Below the pieces are notes generated by a model. It saw only the letters and a program-made list of their open reading frames with translations, was not told the DNA's origin and did no database searches. A stretch of 64,000 bases of DNA, taken from assembly GCA_947034885.2 (NCBI GenBank), contig OZ019759.1, forward strand, positions 10,852,501 to 10,916,500. Reading direction: 5' to 3'. This stretch comes from Thuidium tamariscinum. Taxonomy: Eukaryota > Streptophyta > Bryopsida > Hypnales > Thuidiaceae. Within the stretch, counting starts at the first letter, position 1. Each line of letters opens with the position of its first letter. Below are positions 1 to 10,700 of the stretch, one piece after another. The translations under genes were made by a program, and so were the position numbers.

Positions 1-1
1 C

Positions 2-382
2 TACAATTGGTTTAGGTTTTCTGTGGAACACTCTCTTTGTGCAAAGAATTTGGATCTTCAAAGTGATTGTGAGCTTCCTAACATTCCAAAGCTTAGATGT
101 GCACTCCTGAAGAGAGCTGCAGATTTTCCATTTGACAGCAAAGGTGGGAGGAAAAAGGTAGCTCTAAATAGCTTAGAAGAGAAGGCTCTACTTACGGCAA
201 GCAATACTGGTTGTTACATTGAATCTATTCTTGAAGAAACAGTAGAGTGTGTGCCTTTGAATTTAGACATAGAGGAAGATAAGCCCAAAGCAATGAAAGC
301 TAAAAAAAAGGCACGTGAGTAACCTCCTTGTCCGTCTGCCAGTAGAGTTCTTACTCGAGCTGAGACCAAAAAAAGATAATAA
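2..382 (+). CDS. C-terminal exon of an unrecognised gene, partial
   Basis: The reading frame is open from the left edge of the window, so this is the 3' part of a longer gene. It codes for about 100 residues rich in Lys, Glu and Leu, with a basic cluster near residue 40 and a Lys-rich end (KAMKAKKKARE). A TAA at 320-322 closes the frame. The same frame then continues for about 19 codons, ending in a basic RVLTRAETKKR before a second stop at 380-382, so the TAA may be a mutation. I recognise no domain. The basic tail would suit a nuclear protein or a transposon accessory protein, but that is a guess. It lies outside the inverted-repeat boundary at about 614. Confidence 0.35.
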
Positions 383-383
383 C

Positions 384-613
384 TTACATCTTTGGCTCTG
401 CAAGATTGAAGCTCTAAGGACTATCTATGTGGTTTCTGTTTTTCCTCTTTAGTGCAGACTTCATAGTTTAACGTGTGTTTGTTGAAGTGTAAAAAAAGTG
501 TCTCTTTTTGTTTTCGAATGGAATGGTAAGAGAAGAAGCTGTTGTGGTCTAAAATGGTTTGGAAAAATTTTATTTCGTGGTTCCAATTATTCCCGAGCAG
601 TCTGTAGTACAAC
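384..613. other. Non-coding flank left of the large element
   Basis: I see no convincing gene here. A minus-strand open frame (421-702) runs across the low-complexity GAGC repeats of the element end and has no recognisable domain. Confidence 0.4.
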
Positions 614-850
614 GATGCTAGCGTGCGAGCGTGGAGCGGCGAGCCTATGAGCCGTGAGCGTGGAGCCTGTGAGCGGGAAGCCTCCAAACCAGATATTTTC
701 AAATTTTTTGGGTAAAATTACTTTTTTTCATTTTTTTTTTCAAAATTCTAATTTTTTTTCCATTTGTTCTTCAATTTAAGACCTATGACCGTGTGACCTA
801 TTACCGCGTCACCAATGATCATGACCTATGACCGTGTCACCTATGACAAT
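614..850 (+). repeat. Left inverted-repeat end of the large element
   Basis: It begins with TGCTAGCGTG followed by tandem GAGC-type units (GAGCGTGGAGC, GAGCCTATGAGC), then poly-T tracts, then tandem copies of ACCTATGACCGTG at 781-836. The same blocks occur in reverse order and orientation at 15265-15381. Confidence 0.5.
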
Positions 851-1487
851 CATTTCTGTGAAATTTTAGTTTTTTTTGTTTAAAGTTTAATTTGATGAAG
901 ACAGAGGCCTTCAAAGTTTATCATACGTATTTTAGGATTTAGTTTCTCGACACTCTAAAAATTGTCAAACACTTGTATTGAAGCTATATCCTAGTGATAC
1001 TTTATGCCAAAATATAAAGCTAATTTTGTGTCCTTCTTAGTCTCATGATTGCCCCTACGTCATCATTTTTCAAATTTAAATACCATACCTGTACTATTGT
1101 AGACGTGTTTTATCTACACATGCTTCAATTGGTATTTTCAACAAAATGTCAAAGAACCGAGGGGAATATAATTCGATATCATGATGACGGAGAAAGGCTA
1201 TTCCCCCACACGGTCCTTTGCCATGTATGACCATCGAAGAAGAGAACTCTTATAGTAGCGCGTTGTAGAATGGCAATTGTTATGGGACATATGAATATGA
1301 ACCCTGGAATTTGAGTCTTGTCACTCTTCCTCATTTTCAGGGTTCATGAATACTCTTCGCTCACATACAAGCATAGTTGCATCAACACTTTCTAATACTT
1401 TTGTAATATGAGGAAATGAATTTCAAACAGCAATTATAATATATATTTATAAATGAAATTGAAAAACATAAACATATCTAGCCATAC
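851..1487. other. AT-rich non-coding stretch downstream of the SWIM gene
   Basis: No gene seen. It would hold the 3' untranslated region and terminator of the minus-strand gene that stops at 1488. A 61-codon plus-strand frame at 1045-1230 has no domain features and is taken as chance. Confidence 0.4.
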
Positions 1488-4400
1488 CTATTCTGGAATT
1501 GCAATAATTCCTGCTCGAACTAGAAGTACCTTCAATTCATTGAAGCTACAACTTGGTGCATGAATGAATTTGTCTTCGTGGACATCCATCTTGCAAAAGT
1601 ACCTGTACAAATAGTACAAGTGCTTGCAGTTCACGTACTGTTGTCGACCACCAATAGCTGAAACAGCCATATTCACAAAGTCTGGACATGTACACGTTGG
1701 AAATATACCTATTGTAACTCGATATGCATTCCTGTTAGAATCTGACCCTGTCTCGAGTACTACAATTGCACCAAGTCCTGGAAAAGGGAGCAAAGTCACC
1801 TCTAGAATTTGGCCTCTGACATTGCCCGCACTTTCCCACTTATTCCGTTGTTCGGTGGTTGGTGCATTTGCAACCCTTCGAATGGTACGGTTATTCCTCA
1901 CTGTTGGATATGCGTCAGGGTTCTTCGGTGAAGGGTGGTCATACAAAGCAGTGGTGAAAATCTTTGACATAGTGAACAATCGAAGTGGTGACAATACTGG
2001 CTGTGCTTGTAGGTGAAATCCAACATGCTGCAACAATAATGTCTCTTCACGATTGAGGTTTGTTCCAATGAGAATAGGCCAAACCTCTGGTATCTCGGGC
2101 CAATCAATAACCCACTTCCGTTTAGAACCCTTCACACAACGTTCAATGTCATCCCAGCAAAACCAAAAGTCAACTACCACTTCTCGTTTACTACCATATT
2201 CTTCTTTTCTTCCGCGGTAGGTTGGCGCTGGAGTTCCCTTCTTTCCCCTTGAAATTTTAGCTGTGCACTTGATGTTTGAGGTCTTCTGTTGAGCTTGACA
2301 TCTTGCATTTGATTTGTGGTTGATTCTTGCAATATGCCATTTGGATGTGTCGCAATCACTCTCAAATGCAATTGGAACATATATTGAAGTATTCGCCTCA
2401 GATTCTTTAGTCTTGTCCTGCAAAGAAGGTGAAGAAGTTGTCGTAGACCTTGTTCTAACACGAGGTTGAGAGAAATTCATTTTGTCCGGTCTATGTGAAT
2501 CACCTGCATCACCAATGGGGACATCTAACTTCCTCTTCATGCTCCCAAATATTTCTTCTCCTTCTAAGTGCGGTATTCTTGTTCCCACACCTTCTGATCC
2601 CGGCAAAGCATTCAACGCATCTGCAATTTTTTTGGGATCTCCACTCCTCCTAGCAGCTCTGAGTTTCAACTCTCCTTTTGAGGGACCTGAGCCCGATGCA
2701 TGGCCTTTCAAGTATGCTCTGTAATTTGTCATTTGCATCCAAGCACGGATACTGTCATCACATGTTGCATCAAATAAGTTGTTCCCTCGATTTCCCGACA
2801 TTTGCAGCCACTTGTTATGTACCGTTTCAGATAGGTTACATGATGGTAAGTCCAGCATCTCCTCCAAACTCAATTTCTAGGAAAGCCAGAGAACTCAAAA
2901 GAAGTTAGTCTTGTATACTTCAAATAAATCAAGCTTCTTTGCATGTATCTACTTGTACGTATTCAATATACATTCTAACATTGTATACGACTAGCAATGA
3001 CTTCATCAATAGGGTTAATATATGGAAAACTACATAATGAAGAATATATCATTAATCCAAATTGTTAGTCCAAGAGATTAAATGCCTTTCAATTTTTTCA
3101 ATTCATCCAGAAATTTTTAATGTAAATCTCAAATTTGGGGGGTCCACCTAAAACCATTAATATATCCGTTGGATCCGGGTGATGTAATTACAATATTACT
3201 TGGACCCCTTCGTTTTCAGACATGGGAAGGAAAAATTGAAAAAATCTGAAAAAAATCCAAAAAAAATTGGATGTATTCACTACCACTTCATTCTTATCAT
3301 ATATTAAACTGAACTTTCTATTAGAGAATTTTTCATTTCATCTATAAGAATTACATAACTTGACATCAAAAATTCAACGCACCATGTCCATGAAGCCTCC
3401 CCACTGCCGATATCGAAAATGCCAAAAAGCCAGCCAATGATCTAAGTCACGAAGTGCATCTTCAGTTGCAGCTCCCGATGATAGCCACCATGAACGTATT
3501 GCCAAGTAACGTGTCTCTGCTTGGTCCATATTCTTCGAATCTTTGTATTGCTTGCATAACGAAATATGTTGTTGTTGGAATGCCTCTTTGATGTACTTCT
3601 GTGTATGTCTATGGAGAGAGGTACTCCAATGCAGCAAACATGTTCTTTCACGATTCTCCATTGCAACATTGGCAGAACCGCTACCATACACAATGCGAAT
3701 TGCATTCCAATTGGCCATGGCACTATCTGCCATAAATCCCTTGAAATTCGGATTAGGCACCCCATGTTGAAGCATTACTGTGTTTAAACTTCGCCAAAAT
3801 TGTACTTGAACCTCGGTGTCTTCAGATTGCATATCACAAATAGCTACAGTCATCACCTTCTTGTACTCCGTATCATACACGTGGCAAGCCATTGTGGTCC
3901 ACTCCTTCACGCGCTTCACGTGGTCAAACATCAACCAAGCATTCTGCAGATCACTTCCTCCTTGCATGCGCTTCACAAGGTCTACTCCACTCCCAGGCCC
4001 CTCTGTAAGCATTTTAAAAATGTAGACCTTTTCTTTACCTTGTCCTGGAAAGACGTTGTCGTGTATGAATTCGAACTTCGACTCTTTCTTCATGGTCATA
4101 ATGTTGTCAATTACTCCTCCACGATTGTTTGAACGGAAAGAAGAGATAACGTTGCGGATACTTGGACTACTCAGGTACTGGAAGCGATCCATAACCTCTT
4201 CCATTTCCTCCTCCTTCAACATCTCCTTCTTGCCCACTCCATTGTGAAACAAGTAGTTTGTTAAGAAGTCTTTACTAGCTGAAAGAGCAATAGCAGAGTT
4301 TGTAGCCAAGGGTGTCTTTGCCACTTGCTCCGCTATAAGTCCGCAAATCTTTTCAGTAGAATCTCTGTACATGCCCTTAGCAACAGGGTGCCTGTGCTCT

Positions 4401-4702
4401 CCAAAGTGAATTGTTGCTCTACTCACTTCTGGCTTATTACTGCATACGTAATATATCCTAGCTGGGCATGCGCTAAGACACATAGGTGAAGTTTTGCAAA
4501 CCTTGCATATTAGAGTTGAGTCTACAGGTGTACACTCTCCCGGAGTAAAAGGGAATACAGTATATCCAGTCCACTCTATCTCATTTTTCTTTGAAGTTCT
4601 CTTCAGATAATCACAATTTGCATTCTCACAAGAAAGATGTCCAACACAGAATGACTTACGGAATTTCAAGTTGTCGGAGTTGTGAATGTTTGTAGTCATC
4701 AC
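1488..4702 (-). CDS. DDE-like transposase with C-terminal SWIM zinc finger, two exons
   Basis: Two exons can be joined with good sites. Exon one runs 4702-3383 and the donor is ATG|GTGCGT at 3382. The acceptor is CCTAG|AAATTG, so exon two starts at 2876 and ends at the stop at 1488. The phase is kept across the 506-nt intron. The first exon has a Cys/His cluster at residues about 20-110 (CENANC, CKVCKTSPMC, GEHRHP), like the GCM/FLYWCH-type DNA-binding heads of plant transposases. A core follows with MACHVYDTEY, AICDMQSED, MADSAMANWNA, a conserved HW pair and WLAFWHFRYRQWGG. The second exon carries a SWIM finger, CTCPDF...CKHLYYLYRY. Mutator-like transposases share this order, and a cut-and-paste nuclear role is inferred. 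The upstream frame (4709-5542) is the same frame behind one TAG, so the true protein may be longer. Confidence 0.65.
2877..3382 (-). other. Intron of the SWIM transposase gene
   Basis: It is AT-rich and bounded by GT at 3382 and AG at 2878-2877. Joining its flanks keeps the reading frame. Confidence 0.6.
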
Positions 4703-4708
4703 TTTACA

Positions 4709-5542
4709 CTACGGATGTCCGTCGTATCGCTTATCCATCCCCTCCAAATTGCGGGCCCCTGATGAAGAAGAAGATGAGCGGCATGGTGGCAATTCGAAGA
4801 TGACATCTCCATCAAAGACGGCGGGAAGAAATGGAACTTGCATGTGCTTGAAACTGCCCAGATCCATTGTTGACAACTCATTCCGAGAGCGGCGCATGGT
4901 ACCTAGTCTCTTCAAACAATCCACTATGCTCTCTATGCTCGCTACATGTGGATTGAAATGGGGGACCGTCGATGCCGATTTTGAAGGACTACTTGAAGGG
5001 ATTGCGGATAGTGACTCAATTGTTTCCATCTTGCATGGTGCAAGCAGAACATAACTAGCAGGATTCTCAAAACCAGAGTGAGGAGTTTCCCCATCAGAAT
5101 CTGAAGACAACTCAATGATTGGATCTAATCTCTCTACTTTCACTGCACGAAGTGCTTTATGCTTCTCAAGAATTGGCGAAGCTTCCGGAGGTGGACTAAG
5201 TGCAATGCCCGATTTGGTACATGGCATATTCACTGTAGAATTATCTGACTGACGACTAAGGATTTCCAAGGACGCACTGAACATAGACAGTGGAAGCCCA
5301 TACGCTCTATAGTTTCCTGGACCAAGGTACCAACAACGTATTCCGTCCTCTACGGACACAACAACAGGGATGGACTCCTGGACTTCACCCGAATCTAGCA
5401 TTTTTTCCTCTTCAACATATATGGAGGTCTCTATAAATTTGAATCGAACATGGAGAAGGTGGGAGGCCACTCTAGCGGGTTTACCATCTACTACTGGAAA
5501 AACCAAAGGAACTTCACGGCCATCTACTCTAATGTAAGCCAT
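4709..5542 (-). CDS. N-terminal part of the SWIM transposase gene, ended by in-frame TAG
   Basis: This frame opens at ATG 5542-5540, just after a clean acceptor (GGATTTCAG|G), so an upstream non-coding or coding exon probably exists. It gives about 277 residues: a hydrophobic first part (MAYIRVDGREVPLVFPVV), a middle with GIRCWYLGPGNYRAYGLP, and a Ser/Pro/acidic-rich linker (PIIELSSDSDGETP). It stops at TAG 4711-4709. The next ATG, at 4702, is in the same frame only two codons further on. The simplest reading is one long exon split by a single nonsense change. Two separate genes are possible but the spacing argues against it. I recognise no domain in this part. Confidence 0.5.
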   Translation of the reverse strand: MAYIRVDGREVPLVFPVVDGKPARVASHLLHVRFKFIETSIYVEEEKMLDSGEVQESIPVVVSVEDGIRCWYLGPGNYRAYGLPLSMFSASLEILSRQSDNSTVNMPCTKSGIALSPPPEASPILEKHKALRAVKVERLDPIIELSSDSDGETPHSGFENPASYVLLAPCKMETIESLSAIPSSSPSKSASTVPHFNPHVASIESIVDCLKRLGTMRRSRNELSTMDLGSFKHMQVPFLPAVFDGDVIFELPPCRSSSSSSGARNLEGMDKRYDGHP

Positions 5543-5543
5543 C

Positions 5544-6420
5544 CTGAAATCCAAAAGAGGGTTGTGAGAAAGAGAAGACTATGAATCCTTGGAACCACAT
5601 GAGTTTGAAATGAACACAAGCATGACTACATTTGAACTTTGTCATGTCTAGAGATATAAAATCTTATCTATTTCTATTTCATCCAATTTTAGCCGCCACT
5701 GTGCTTTACATTCTTCATTTATTAGCAACCTTCTTATAGGGCCTAAAACATTGAAATAATTACTTCTGTAATATAATTAATTTAAAAGTACTTCTGACAT
5801 ACACGTTTGAAAAAGCAAACACCTCTATTCCACAGAATCCTTCAATATTGTATAATCTTAAGAAATTAAAACATAGCCACTAATGTAAGGTCTACAAGTC
5901 CTTCTCTAATGAAATTTAATTCTCTGTGTGGAGGCGGCTGTCATAGCCCATTATTACTGTAGAATCTGACATGTTAGCGGTCATTTTAGTAGACAGCAAA
6001 CTCACTTTTTTGAATTGCAGAAATTAAGGCTTCAGGGTGAAGAAACTGACAATGACAAAACTGTCAAGTCCAGATCCTCCAATAAGTTTTTGCCGGCGCC
6101 GCCCATAGTACATCATTCAACCCATGTAACATTGTACTCCCACGCGCGTCATTACTCCATATGAGGAAAAAGCGGCTAACCCTAACCTTCTACTTACACC
6201 ATAAGAAGGAGGAACCTTGGCTCCAAACACATTCTTATCAATTGCTTGTGGAAGTGCGGGAGAGTGCGGGAGAGTGCGGGAGTTGTGATGTTCTAGCTTC
6301 TGACTTCATGCTTGTAGAGAATAGTAGAGATTTCTTGGGTAGTTCGAATCATAGAAGAAGAAAGAGGAAGCGAACTGCATTCTATTTCTCATCCTCTCGG
6401 GCTTTAAGACGATCTAGAAT
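5544..6420. other. Intergenic region between the divergent genes
   Basis: It lies upstream of the minus-strand transposase and holds its 5' region and probably a first exon I cannot define. A perfect three-unit tandem repeat of AGTGCGGGAG sits at 6253-6282. No other element recognised. Confidence 0.4.
6253..6282 (+). repeat. 10-bp tandem repeat, three units
   Basis: The unit AGTGCGGGAG is repeated three times without change. Confidence 0.8.
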
Positions 6421-6611
6421 GACAAGAGGGAGAAGAGGGCCATCTAAGTTAGCACACGCAGCAGAAGATCTTCGGAGATCCCTTCACTTTGAAGGAGAGA
6501 GCACTGGTGGGGAGGAGGAGGACCAGATCCACGTCGGTGAAGCAGTCCAGGAGACGTACGAAGCCAATACCAATATTGAGGCAGGTGGAACAGCACAGAG
6601 TTACAGAACTG
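6421..6611 (+). CDS. Candidate first exon of an unrecognised gene
   Basis: ATG at 6420-6422 opens a frame of about 64 codons (MTRGRRGPSKLAHAAEDLRR at the start, then acidic Glu/Gly-rich). It runs to a good donor, CAGAACT|GTAAGA, near 6611. Beyond that the frame soon turns hydrophobic and stops at 6718. The short basic start resembles in style the first exon at 7783 (MTQTTRSRAREGSS), so it could be an alternative or duplicated first exon of the ParB-methyltransferase gene. I found no matching second exon nearby other than those of that gene. It is weakly supported. Confidence 0.25.
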
Positions 6612-6718
6612 TAAGATCCGCTAGAAAATTTCTTTGCTTTAGTGTTGCCTCTTCAATTTTGTTATCTCCGCAACTTCTGGGAGAGTGTCACGGTATTTTA
6701 TATCTTCCAGAATTTTGA

Positions 6719-7249
6719 TGTACGCATTTCAATTAGATTATTGAAGGCGGAATAGGAATTTGAAGGGTGTAATGTATACACTTTCACTACTTATGAGAGA
6801 GATATCTTATGTTGAGAGCTAAGAATTCAGTGTACAAAGCTTAGCCTTTTTGTTGAGGATCTGTAAGATTCAATATTTCAAGATGCTCTTAATAGACTAC
6901 CATATACGATTTTCTTTTCATTTTGAGCTTGGCTATAGTATTGACGTATTCAAAAGTATCCAAACCTATACCAACCTTAATCCAAGACAAAGAGGATAAA
7001 TAACCGACAATGGAACAACTAGATTAAAGAATAACCAAAATTTAATCATTCACCACTAAATATATAGCTGTTAGAGGCACAAAAAAAATCATTAACATCA
7101 ATAGGAAATCTTTTCTTGACCAAAAAATGAAGAATGATTATGCATTAATTAAATTCTACTTAAAAGTTGATTTTGATATTCCATCATCTGCATTGACAAT
7201 GCCATTAAAAAATTAAATTTGAAAATTGGATTACCTCATGACGAATAAG
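6719..7249. other. AT-rich non-coding stretch
   Basis: I see no gene, RNA or clear repeat here. Confidence 0.5.
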
Positions 7250-7360
7250 AAATTGCCACGCGTCCGTTCTGACGTGGCACAAGGAGGACGAAAACTGGAC
7301 TCATATGGGTCCTGCCCTGTTACTGCGTGCCACGTCAACAGTGACAGGCCACGTCACGGC
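7250..7360 (+). promoter_or_regulatory. Cluster of ACGT-core (bZIP/G-box-like) motifs
   Basis: TGACGTGGCAC at 7270-7280, its inverse GTGCCACGTCA at 7327-7337, GCCACGTCACG at 7348-7358 and GCCACGCGTCC near 7256 lie within about 110 bp, some 430 nt upstream of the ATG at 7783. ACGT-core sites are known targets of plant bZIP and bHLH factors. A promoter role for the ParB-methyltransferase gene is inferred. The stretch loosely resembles the CACGTGG-rich part of the SINE-like repeat at 19085-19150, so it may instead be a repeat fragment. Confidence 0.3.
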
Positions 7361-7782
7361 ACCTCCGTATTATCACCTCGTAATATCACATTATCATGCG
7401 GTTGCTTCAGTCTGTCAAAAAGTGCCTCGGGAGGTCCGTTGAGAATCTGCAGATTTAGAAAACTAAAATCTCGGGAGGCTTGCGGCGCGCGGAGAGACCA
7501 GGAGCAGAGAATACAGATCGACATGGGATCCTCGCCTTCGCGAATCACCCGCGGCGCGTATCCACCTCGCATTCGGAGAGAATGTTTCGGATTTCTTATC
7601 CTGACAGGGAATGTTGCCATTCTGGTGCCTGCTTGGCATGCAAGGCTTTCGCTTACAAGGCTCCTGACCTCGAGCAACTGATCCACTTCGGAGCTGGATT
7701 CTGAGCGTCGGAGGACCTGTGCTCTCATTTTCACTTCCATGCGCATGTTTGAGATTCTTCTGCTTCTGCTCAGGACACAAGG

Positions 7783-10700
7783 ATGACACAAACTACTCGA
7801 AGCCGGGCGCGGGAGGGCTCATCGACGCCACCAGCTCCAGCTGCAAGAAGGAAACTGCGGAAGAGCTCCAAGGTTAAACTCAACTCATTTTGTTTCTCAC
7901 CTGCGCAAGTGCTCGGTCATGCCGAAGGAATCCTCTGATTTCCTGGTCTTCCTACGATAGGATACAAGGTCGGCGTCTTTAGTTTTGTGTTTGGAGTTCT
8001 TCAGTTCTTGGTTGCAAAGTCCCAGACTTCCACAACAGGTTGGACAAGAGAATCCAGTAGTTGCGTCGATGTACACGGGATCACTCCGAACCAGGTTCCG
8101 ACGATTGGTGTCGTTGTTCTGTCATCAAGAATTTTTTAAAAATCCCCGCAGGGTTGCTTACTTCGGGGGTCCAGACTTTGGCAGTCCGAGGTAGCTCGGA
8201 TCTGAGCTACCTCGGACTGCCAAAGTCTGGACCCCCGAAGAATGCAACCCTGCGGGGATTTTTTGTTTCTTTTTTCAAAATTTCATTCATGAAACCAAGT
8301 CATGCTAGGATTTCGATGATGATCTCAGGCAGGCAGGAGTTTTGTCGATGCACAATCTCATTTTGATAACTAGCTCCTATTTACAGAAGTTTTGGACGTC
8401 AAATGCGAGTTGCAGACCTCTTATCACGATCATTTTTAAGTTTGAAAGTGGGATTTTGGAAGTTCGGTTATGATCTATAGATCTGAAAATGAAGATACGT
8501 TAAGAGTATTGAACTCTGGTTTTCATGTATTGCATGCGGGAGAAGGATCTCCAGCCGTCAGATGATGGTGATCCTGGGGTCCCCATGATCGTAGCCTGGT
8601 GACCATCGGATCCGCCGGTCACCCGGCCACGATCATGGGGACCCCAGGATCTCCATCATCTGACGGCTATAATTTTTTTTTAAATTTTTAAAAATTTTTT
8701 CATTAATTTTTTTAAGATTTTTTTCATTAATTTTAAAATTTTAAAAATTTTTTCATTAATTTTTTCAAAAAAAATTTCATTAATTTATTTTTCATTAATT
8801 TTAAATCGAAATTAATATTTTGATATATATATATATATATATATATGTTGTATTTTTTAGATATTTTTTAAGAAAAAAAAAATGAAAATAATTTTTTTTA
8901 ATTAGTTAAGCCTTTACAGGTGTCTGATACTTAAGACCGTGAGGTCCCCAAGATCGTGGCCTGGTGACCGTCGGATCCGACGGTCACCGGGCCCCGATCT
9001 TGGGGACCTCACGGTCTCAAGTACCAGACTCCAAAATTTAATAAAATATTTTTTTTTTTTGGAAAAAATGAAATTTTGGTTAATTTTACAATGATTTCAA
9101 CGAATTAGCGGAATTCAAAGATTCTTCATTTACTAAAAATTTTCGATTTTATAGATTTTGGAATTGTAGTATGTTAATGAATTTTGAATGTTATTGATTA
9201 GAAATGCCTTCGCTTTAAGTCTTTCATATATTTTTATTGTTATTGTTCCAAAGTATATGGCTAACTAGACTAAATTTCATGGTGCCAATAAAGAATGTAG
9301 AATGAATCAAAGTCCAAGATGATGGGAGTCTTGTCTTTAGTGCTATAAAACCCTGAGATCATCTATCTCTTAGTAATGGGCTTCTATACTTTCAAGTGTG
9401 TCCATGAATGACTTCCAATTTGTTCTATCTTTATGTATTTTCTAAGTAAATTAATTTTTTTGGGACTGTGATTTTGAAAACAGGAAGGACGTGAAGAAGG
9501 GGCCTCTTCACCTTTAGCACCAGTTGACAGTGCCTTGGTGACTCATGGAGCGGGTCCATCCCAGTTCCCTGCACGAGTGAATCGAAATGTTGATGTTTCA
9601 AGTGACTCCGAAGAGGACACACAAGCTCCATGTGAAGACTTGGTAAGTTTTGATGACATCATGGATGCAGCATCGCAAGTAGCAGATGCCTTTGAGAGTT
9701 CAGTGACGAGTCGAGTGAGTGACATCAGGGCTCGCAGTAAAAGACATTTTGCAAGGCAATTAGAGATTCTGTATAAGAGAGGAAGATTCACGTCTCTAGA
9801 GAGCTCTGACACTGAGTATAGCTCAGAGTCACAAACCTCTATCACAGTAGATGGTCCACCACAACAAGAGTTTTGTATGTATGCTCATAGTGGTCCTACA
9901 GGTCCACAGGAGCTAGTGTTCATCCACTTGAGCTCAGACTCAGAAGGGGATATAGAGATAGACTAAGTGGATTTAGCTTTATTTTAAACTATACATATTT
10001 TATGTAAAACCCTATTGAAATTTTATAAATTACTAAAGTTTTCTTTATGTATACTTTCAAAGAATATAGGTTTCCATTGGATCTTGAATTGACTTAGATT
10101 TTGACTCCTCATATTTAGATTTGTAGACATTGATTTCTTTTTTGATTTTGCAGATGGATGTGTCACCAGTCAACCTTTCTCAAGAAGACACTATTCTTGA
10201 GACTCCAAACACGGAAGAGACAATTCAACAAGAGATTTCAAGTGTACCCAAGGATTCTAAGGAGGGACAAGATGTGTTGGAGCAAGATGTGTTGTATGAC
10301 TTCATAGCAGAAGAGGACAAGGACTTGTTGGAGGATGATTTGCGACAGTTCCAAAAAGGGGATTCCGTGAACACAATAGCAAGCCTAAGAATGAAGCCGG
10401 ATCACTTATTCCGGCTTCAAATTCCTTTGTGTCGAATGGTGTCTATACCGATGGTGAGACCTACCCTTTCTTCTGATTTGGAATTGCTCGAGCACGAGTT
10501 TGCAGTTGGTTACCATGAGGGTGCAGCAATTTTTTATGTGACTACAACAAACGAAGCTGGGGAGAGCTCCGAGTTCACCGAAGAAGAGATGGACAAGTGG
10601 GATCCATTTTGGAAAGAAAAAAACAGTACATTCATTGCCCATTTGGAGTCGAAGCCCGAGTTGAGGTTCTTAAGGAACCTGAAGTTCTATGTTTGTGACG

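Noticed and set aside
1624-2016. 130-codon plus-strand frame
   Set aside because: It is the antisense shadow of the SWIM-finger exon.
7354-7791. Overlapping minus-strand frames of 108-145 codons upstream of the methyltransferase-like gene
   Set aside because: They overlap each other in two frames, have no domain and lie over the promoter and first exon of the plus-strand gene.
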